From: Calliopum simillimum
Taxonomy: Eukaryota > Arthropoda > Insecta > Diptera > Lauxaniidae
Length of the DNA stretch: 64,000 bases
Reading direction: 5' to 3'
NCBI GenBank assembly: GCA_951812925.1
Contig: OX638368.1
Coordinates: 122,411,309-122,475,308, forward strand
Positions 21,901 to 30,900 of this stretch are shown here, piece by piece; positions within the stretch are counted from its first letter, which is position 1, and every line of letters begins with the position of its first letter. Position numbers and translations under genes: made by a program. The notes beneath the pieces were generated by a model, which saw only the letters and a program-made list of their open reading frames with translations, was not told the DNA's origin and ran no database searches.

Positions 21901-24900
21901 TTTCTGACATTTTTAAATTTTCTTTTTAAAATTCTGACAGCTTAAAATTGTTTAACTTATTTTAGAGCGGATGTAAATCGTGATTTTGGATTTGTCTTTT
22001 TATCTGAAAACTGAGACGTAATGGAAAAATTTTGTGAATGCAGTTCTATTATGTCAATAGCAAGGAATAATAATTAGATAGTCAAAACTTAAGGTGAATC
22101 AAAAGTCTGAAAATTGCAGACCAGTGTTATTTCTACCATTTCTAAATTTCACATTTTTTAATTTATGTAAGTGTAAGCTCGGTCTTGTTGTATGGTTGTG
22201 AGACATGGGTTGTTACCGATATACTTATGAAAAAAATTGCAAGCCTTCATCAACAAAAACCCCAACGCTTTCTAAAAAATAATTGCTTGGAAAAAATTCG
22301 CAAAAAATCCCTTTTTTAGGATTTAACTAACCCATCTCCTTTTATACTGATGGTGACAATATTTTGAGGCTTATAAGTACTCGTAAGGAACAAATGAACG
22401 ACTAATACAACAAAAATGTGTTTTACATTATTCCACCTAAAAACTACTTGAACCCTTGGCCTTAAATCTATAAACTATTCATATAATGCCGGTAATTCCC
22501 GACCATATCCGCATATCTTAAATTTTTTAAGAAAATACCAAACCCATCAACTTTACATAAAAAATTAATTCAAATATACTTATTGATGTGCAAATATAAT
22601 TTGAATTTTTAGAAGGAAGTGACTACAACTACTGACAGATATGCATGCGTATTCCGTTGAATGCTCTGTTGGCTTTTAGCACTTTAATATTATTTTTAGT
22701 TTTTACAAAACTTGTTAACTAATATTACATATTTATATTTTTTGATCAATTTAGTATGGCAAATTCAATGACAATCAATTTATTTTAATTTAACCCTGAT
22801 AAGAGAAAATGTGTAAACATTTGCACTGTTGTTGTAACCTCCATGGTGTTTACGCATATTTAGTGCAAAAAAAAAAAAATAGAAATATTAAGTTTAATTT
22901 GGTTGTAAACAATTTTGCACCAAAGAAAAACTTAAGTGATTTGCATACATATTTCTATTTTTGTTTTAAAATCTAAATCAGTTTCTAATGAGATATTGTA
23001 AGGGAGGGAAATATGGACTACGTGGGTAACATGGACCACACGGTTATTTCCCACTGCATATATAGGATTTACCGTTATTCATGTTTAAACTTAACGCTAA
23101 TACCTAAAGCTTATAATAGGGCGATTTTAGCTTTCGGTGAAGTCGCATGTTTCTGTAAAGTTGATTTTTCTAAAAAAAAGGTCAGTGATAATTTTTTTGT
23201 ATTGAGTATATTTCATTATTTCACTTTAAAGACATCGCGTTTTTAAATAAATGGTTAATTATATAAAGTCAGTGAATACCATTTATAATTTATTAGCACA
23301 AATAAGTTCATTAACCAACAGAGTTTTTGATAAAAAAACCATTTATTTCACCAACACGTGCTGTGGGTAATATGGACCACCAAAGAAAAAAGCCTCAAAA
23401 ACAAATGTATTTATCATCTTTTTCAGATGGCGAATCTAGTTGCAGTTTTCATGACGAGTCTGATGGTCATTATATGTAATTCGTTAACTACAAAGGAAAA
23501 AAATGATAAAAAATGCATATAATGTAACACCCTTTACTCAGAAGATCGACGTAACGAACTTTGGGTTAAATGTGTAATCTGACATTCTAGGAGTCATGAA
23601 AAATGTGCCGAATGTGGAAGTGACATTTTTATATGCAACTTCTGTACCAAATGGACTATATGGTCCATATTACACTACACTTTTTTTTTATCTTCATTTT
23701 GAGTATTTTCAGTTTTTTAATTTTTTTTTCTTTATCCTGATGAGATATCTATCTAAAAGTGAATCAGAATAAAGGTAAATTTTTTCCTTTACTGGATGAC
23801 ATAAAATTAACTGTTTTGTTTTATGTATTTTGGGTTTAATTTAAAAAAGAAAGATGGGTGGTCCATATTTCCCTCCCTTACCCTACTTAATTTTTCATTG
23901 TGTACGATAATCTATTTTAAAACATAAAAAGAATTTTCTCGAAAGAGATTCGAATAAAGTTATTGTTACGGTTTTATGTCTTTCGAAAACGTTAATTTTC
24001 TTAAATATTTGCTGATAGTTTTTCTGATTCCCAATCGTTTTTTAAACTTTGCAATTTTTCCATTTTTTCCGTTTTTACCATTTTTATACCCTACACCCAG
24101 GGCATATTCACTTTGTCTTTCCGTTTGTAACGCAGAGAAGGAGGCGTGGCAGATATGGAAAAGTGTATATATTCTTGATCAGCGTCACCTCCTGAGTCGA
24201 TATAGTGCTGGCTGGCTGGCTGTGTGTGAAAATACATTTTTTGGGAAAACTGAGCAACATAATTCAATGAAATTTGGTATTCTGCCTCCGTCGTAAAAGT
24301 TAGCTTGGGGGATTGAAAATGAGCGAAATCGGTCAACGGACACGCCTACCGCCCATACAAAAAATATATTCAAAATGCAATAATAACAGCATTATTCGCA
24401 ATAACAGAAGCAAAACACACATAAATACTAGGGAAAGTAAATATAAGCTCTGAGCAAAAACTAGGCGAATTCGGACTAGAGGGTGTGGCACCTCCCATAT
24501 AAACAAAAGTTTCAAAATGTTATACGGAAAGCGTTTTTTGAGATAGCCCAACCAAATTACACTCAAACACTCGGATCTATAAATGCATACTATACGCAAG
24601 TTCTAAGTAAACTCGGACAAGAGGGCGTGGCACCTCCCATATAAGCAAATTTTTCAAAATTATATAATGAAAGTGTTTTTTGAGATAATCCAACCAAATT
24701 TCACTCAAACACGAAGAACATCAATTGTAAACTCTGAGCTTAAAGTAGGCGAAGTAGGATTAAAGGGCGTGGCACCTCACATATAAGCGAAAGTTTCAAA
24801 ATGCTATTCTGAAAGAATTTTTAAAGAAAACCTAACCGAATTTTACTCAAACACTGAGAACAGTAAATGCAATCTCTACGCAAAATCAAGGTAAGCTCGG

Positions 24901-27900
24901 AGGTGAAGGCGTGGCACTTCCCATATAAGCAATTTGTTCTTATACTCTCCTAATAATATACTTGAAATGCAGTGTAGGGTATTTTTTTTTTTTTTTGGCC
25001 AGGCCAAAGATACCACCCTTACTAGTTTTTTTTTAATATTTGAAAAATCACTATAATTCACATAAAATTTGCAGAAAAAAAATATGTTATTTTTAACAAA
25101 GAAGAAACAAAATTCTTTCTAACGATGTGCTACATAAGTGCATCCAGCTTAAAACAAATTAACTAGAGCGTTTATCCAGTACTTTCTAATATAAAAACAT
25201 CCATAGAGCATTTTTGTTATTTAAAGCCCACTGTGTAACTAAAGCAAAAGAAAATTTTAAAATTTTATAGTTTTTTTTTCGTCCCCAAGTATTATCTGAC
25301 GATTGGCGTAAAATTTTTTCAAATCCATAGCACTTTAAAATTTTACCTATTTATGGCCACAATCTCCCATTGTGCGACAGTCCTTTAGAGGACCCAGAAG
25401 GGAACCTGTTGATCGGTTACAAAGCTAAAGGTGTCTCCATAGCCGGAAAATATCTTCGAGCGGCTCAAGGAAAAAAGAAAGAGAACATTGACCAAAAGTG
25501 TCGTCTTTTAAGAGCCGTGTTTCGATGGCCGCCCTGTAGAAGGTGTGCTTCGAAATTTTGACTCACCCTCTTTATAGCCAAAACCTGGCCCCCAGTGGCT
25601 ATTATTTATTCTGAAAGATGAAGAAATAGCTAAGTTGGAAAAGTTTAACAATGATGACGATGCATTTGACGAATAAATGATATGTTACATAGTTATATAG
25701 CTTCAAAAAATGGCAAAAAACAACTTTTTTGGTCTTTAGGTTACAATATCTCATTAACTATACACGATAGAGCAATTCTGAGGTTGGATTCGCGTTTAGC
25801 ATCGCAAAACACATTGATTGTGATTATTTTAATTTTTATTTAATGTAGTTAAAAAAAATTTTTTTTTTTTTTTGTATGGGAAAATGCCCCAATTGGAAAA
25901 GCGATTATCTCAAAAGTTAGTCGAGGAGTCACGAGTGAAAATTTTTTTTTACATCATTTGAACGATAAGTAAACAGAATCTGGAAAAAAATTTGATGTGC
26001 TACTACGTCCGATTTAGAACGGGTTAAGGCACGCCGTGGATGTCAAGTCAGCAATTTCGGCCTATTTTGACACCAAAAATAAAACATTTTCTTTCGATGG
26101 TATTAATAAGTTATTTAAAAGAGCTGAAAAATGTATAAGGGTACCAAATATAATAAAAAAGAAAAATAAATTTGTATTTTTATTTCTACTCCTTCCGCGA
26201 ACTTTTTGACCTAAATCTAAAAAATCAAATCTGACACCAAAGATTTAAAAGAACAAAAGCACATTACACACCAAAAAATTATAAGAAAACATTACTAAAA
26301 TTGGAAAGAATAAAACTAAAACTGGAAAAAAAGTAAAGTTCTTAAAACTTAATTGTTATCTGGCATTTTAAACTGCAACACATATGTATGCTTCTTTACC
26401 AAAAACGAATTTTATTTCCGCAATTTTATTTATTGTATTTTTAATTTATACCGCGTTAACAAACTATTGAAGGCCAAAGCTGACTTGATTGCAGTTCTCC
26501 TCTTTCTTATGTAAAAGCAGCAACACTTGATTTTTGACAAATGATCGTAGCCAGAAGGATTATAAGTTAACTCACTATTAAGTCCTTGAATACTTGGCGC
26601 CGATTGATGATAATAATATTGTATTAATTTACAATTCAAGAGATATTGACTTAAGATGTAGCTCTACAACTTATAGGTTCTGCTTCTTATCGTCATTTAT
26701 TTTAACATTTACATATTTCAAATTAAAAAGTATAAACATACATATTACAATTGATTTATGAATTTTATTTTTACAGGAATTGCAGGTCTCTTTACTGTAT
26801 TCTCGAGTTTCATCTTTACAACAACAATAATCAAGTTTCTTGGAAGAGATATCAGCGATCTAAAGTAAGTGGATATTTTGACGTGAATTTAAAAAAATCA
26901 ACATATGAGGGTAGTCCGATAAGTCATTTTTAGTACAATACATTTTATCCAATGTTTTTTTGTTTTTACAATTTTTGTATCCCTTTACAAAAACACGATT
27001 TCTGAAAACTTCAAATATACATATAAATATATGTATGCAATTGGCTCAGAAGTAAGCTCATGACTATCCGCTGAAAAAAGTCCTCTCATTGTAAATCCTA
27101 AAAAAAGCATAGGTATAAAATGAATTGTCTCCATCGAATGCGATATTTTGCGATAATTTTGATTCCATTCCACGATTCCCGACCTGTTTCAGGCGACTTT
27201 TGATCTACTACGCAGTAGTATGCAGTTATGTCTTACCACGTTTGCTATGGTTGCATTTTAGATGAAAGTCGGCGTTTGAGATGATGTGTGACTACCAGAT
27301 ATTTAAATTGGACCTGTAAAATGTATTCTTGCAATGCGTTTAATACCTGGTCGGTAACATGTAACGTCCTGCACCTACACATTCACCCCTATTCGTAATC
27401 GGCGTTTCTATTTCGTTTCTGAGGCGTTTTTGTTTTTATCGACGCGTCGTCTCGTTTCAAAATTTGGAGTCTGGAATCATATTGAAATGATGAAAAGAGT
27501 TTATTGAAGGATTAGGAAAACGAAGCATATGTTTGATTAGGAAAACGAAGCTTATGTTTGATTGCTTGGTTTTCCTTACACCTCGTCGTTCCTATATATT
27601 GAAAAATATTGAAATATATTAGGAACAAGACGACAATAAAACTAAAATGCCTGAGAAGCGAAATAGAAACGACAATTGGGAATAGGGGTGATTGAAGTAG
27701 TCCTCTTTTATCCCGTTCATGAAAATGATACTTCATAGATAAATAAAGCTGTCTTTATCTGCAATGTCATCATGACTATATGGACTCAGCTTTAGTTTTA
27801 GATGCAAGGTATTTTTATATTTGAATGATAGACGAAGTACAATAGTCGGCATAATTATTTTGACAAAATCTATTTGCGACTTAACGTTGCTTTGCTTAGA

Positions 27901-30900
27901 ACTGTTAAATAATGGTGCGAAAATGTGGCTCAAAAGAAAAACCGTATTTACAGCAATCGTTTGCATTCTTTTCTGCTGATAAGAATGCAAGCAAAGAACG
28001 GATTTTGTAGTGCCATAAGTATTTTGACATCAACGGCATTTTTTTTGGCATGACTTCACTTCAACTGATCTGTAAAGAGAACGGCTAGTCCAATTTGAAC
28101 TAGAAATATTTCGTTTGAAAGACAATTAGGTTTCCAATGGTGTATAATTTGTTGGAATCGACTAAAAAGTAGTTGAATTTTATCGGTCGAATATTAAAAT
28201 TTTGATGATATTGGATTACTCCCGCTAATCCATTTGAAAAAATTCAAGTTTTATAACTGTAAGCTTATTTTACTACGAACATTTTGAGCTACATCCTTTT
28301 GACTGTTCCTTAGTCTTTATTGTCAATTTCCTCTACTGTACCTAGATATTCTTCTTTAGCTCATTGGCCGAATAGTTTCTGAGTGATAATGCTTCAAACA
28401 CACACACAATCATTTTCCATACAAGCTTCCACCCCTCTGTTCGCCCCCTCTGAAACTATCTTCATACCAAATTTCATCTCAATCCGTTCAACGGTTTAGG
28501 CGTGAAAAGATAACAGACAGACAGAGTTAATTTCGCATTTATAATATTAGCATTGATTCTAAGCAAATTTATTGGAAAGGTTTTCAAATCCAATTCAATA
28601 TTTTAAAATATCATGGAACTTACCTATATCATGCACTTGTGAATTATTCCATTTTGTTACATATTTTTGATATGTATTTTTTATATATTTTTCTTTGTAG
28701 AGATGCACTCTTCTTTCTCTTGCTGCTTATCGATCTTAAAAATTCGGGCACTTTAGCTCAATTAGCGTTATCAGGATCCAATCAAGCTGAAGTAACTAAT
28801 AATATAGCACGTGGTTTGGAACTACTTGGGCCTGCCATCTCATTGGATACTATTGTGGAGACACTTGTTATTGGTGTTGGAACACTATCAGGTGTACAAC
28901 GTCTGGAAGTACTATGCACATTTGCTGTTATGTCAGTATTGGTCAATTATGTTGTTTTCATGACTTTCTATCCGGCATGTTTGTCACTGATATTGGATTT
29001 ATCACGCAGTGGCGTAGATATGTCATTAGTACGTGCAAAAACAAAAGATTCCATACTTTTGAACGCACTTAATGAGGAGGAACAGAAAACCAATCCAGTA
29101 GTACAACGCGTTAAAATCATCATGACTACTGGACTGATGATTGTTCATATTTACAGTCGAATGTTTTTCTCAAATAGTGAATATGACACAGTAGAGAAAA
29201 ATTTATCACCGAAATTGCAAAATCTGAATGTTAACAATAATCGCACTGAATCAGGGGAACTATCCGATATAATAATCAAGTAAGTTCAATAATGGATAGT
29301 TAATATTAAAGAGCATAACAGCACTTTTATATTTTTAAACTCGTATGAATTAATCCTTACCATATCATTAAACTTTACAGATGGCTTACAATGAGCGCTG
29401 ATCAAATTGTTATTTTGATTTTGCTAATTGCGCTTGTCATCAAATTCATATTTTTCGAAAATCGTGAAACGTTACACGATCAAATACGTCAATCTACAGC
29501 TGCCAATGCTGCCAAATCATCACAAACGCATTCACCAAATGAAATGCTCACAACAGCAGTTGGTGCAGAAGAGAAAACCATTCTTCTGCCCCACCATCAA
29601 CATAAAGATGATCAAATAGATTCATCTTTAATGGCATTGGTCGCACCACAACCACGCAGAATTCCACTCTTTACCATAGATGAGAACGATTTTATTAATG
29701 TCGCTACACAAACTGATGCATTGAAGCTTGAAGAATTCTCAGTGAATGCAAATGCTATTGTAGAAAAGCGCCCACCACGCCCACTGCAGGAGTGCTTGGA
29801 AATTTTTAATTCCACCGAAGAGTGGGGCGGTGCTGCAAGTCTAACAGATGATGAAATCATTGCCATTGTGAATTCTGGTGGACGATACATTCCTCTGCAT
29901 AGAATCGAAAATGTTCTTGAAGATCCTGAACGCGGTGTGCACATAAGACGACAAGTCTTCAGTACGCTTGCAAATATCGATATGGAGATTATGCAACGTT
30001 TGCCATATCAAAATTTTGATTATCGAAGGGTAATGAACGCATGCTGTGAAAATGTACTTGGTTATGTGCCCATTCCGGTTGGATATGCGGGACCATTACT
30101 ACTGGATGGTGCCCGTCATTTTGTGCCAATGGCAACAACTGAAGGTGCTTTGGTAGCATCAACGAATAGAGGTTGTAAAGCGTTGTCAGTACGTGGTGTC
30201 ACATCATACGTTGAAGATGTGGGCATGACACGTGCTCCATGTGTAAAATTTGCAAGTGTAACTCGAGCTGCTGCAGCCAAAACTTGGATTAATGATGAGG
30301 AAAACTATAAAAAAATCAAAGTTGAATTTGATTCTACATCACGTTTTGGCCGTCTCAAAGAGTTATTGGTTGCCATGGATGGACCACAGTTGTACATACG
30401 TTTTGTAGCGCTCACAGGAGATGCCATGGGTATGAACATGGTATCAAAGGGTGCAGAAATGGCACTTAGATGTATAAAGAGTGAATTTCCCGATATGCAA
30501 ATTATATCATTGAGTGGTAACTTTTGTTCTGACAAAAAACCAGCCGCTATAAATTGGATTAAAGGGCGTGGAAAACGTGTAGTAACTGAATGCATCGTAT
30601 CAGCGCAGACGCTTCGTAGTGTACTTAAAACAGATGCTAAAACCTTAGTCGATTGTAATAAACTTAAAAACATGACGGGCAGTGCATTAGCCGGTACAAT
30701 AGGAGGTAAATTCTTATGATTAAAATATTTGTGGATTCGATTTCAATTGAAGTGGTTTTTCTTATTTATATATAGGTAATAATGCACATGCTGCAAATAT
30801 GGTAACTGCTGTGTTTCTAGCGACTGGTCAGGATCCTGCACAAAATGTGACCTCTAGCAATTGTTCCACTGGTATGGAGTGCTGGGGTGAAAATAGTGAG

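Noticed and set aside
24466..24930. Regularly spaced 142-base repeats as a CRISPR-like array
   Set aside because: The host is a fly, units are long, and what lies between cores is itself repeated, so there are no unique spacers.
29612..30673. Minus-strand ORFs of 110 and 122 aa
   Set aside because: They are antisense to conserved catalytic-domain exon 4 of Hmgcr.
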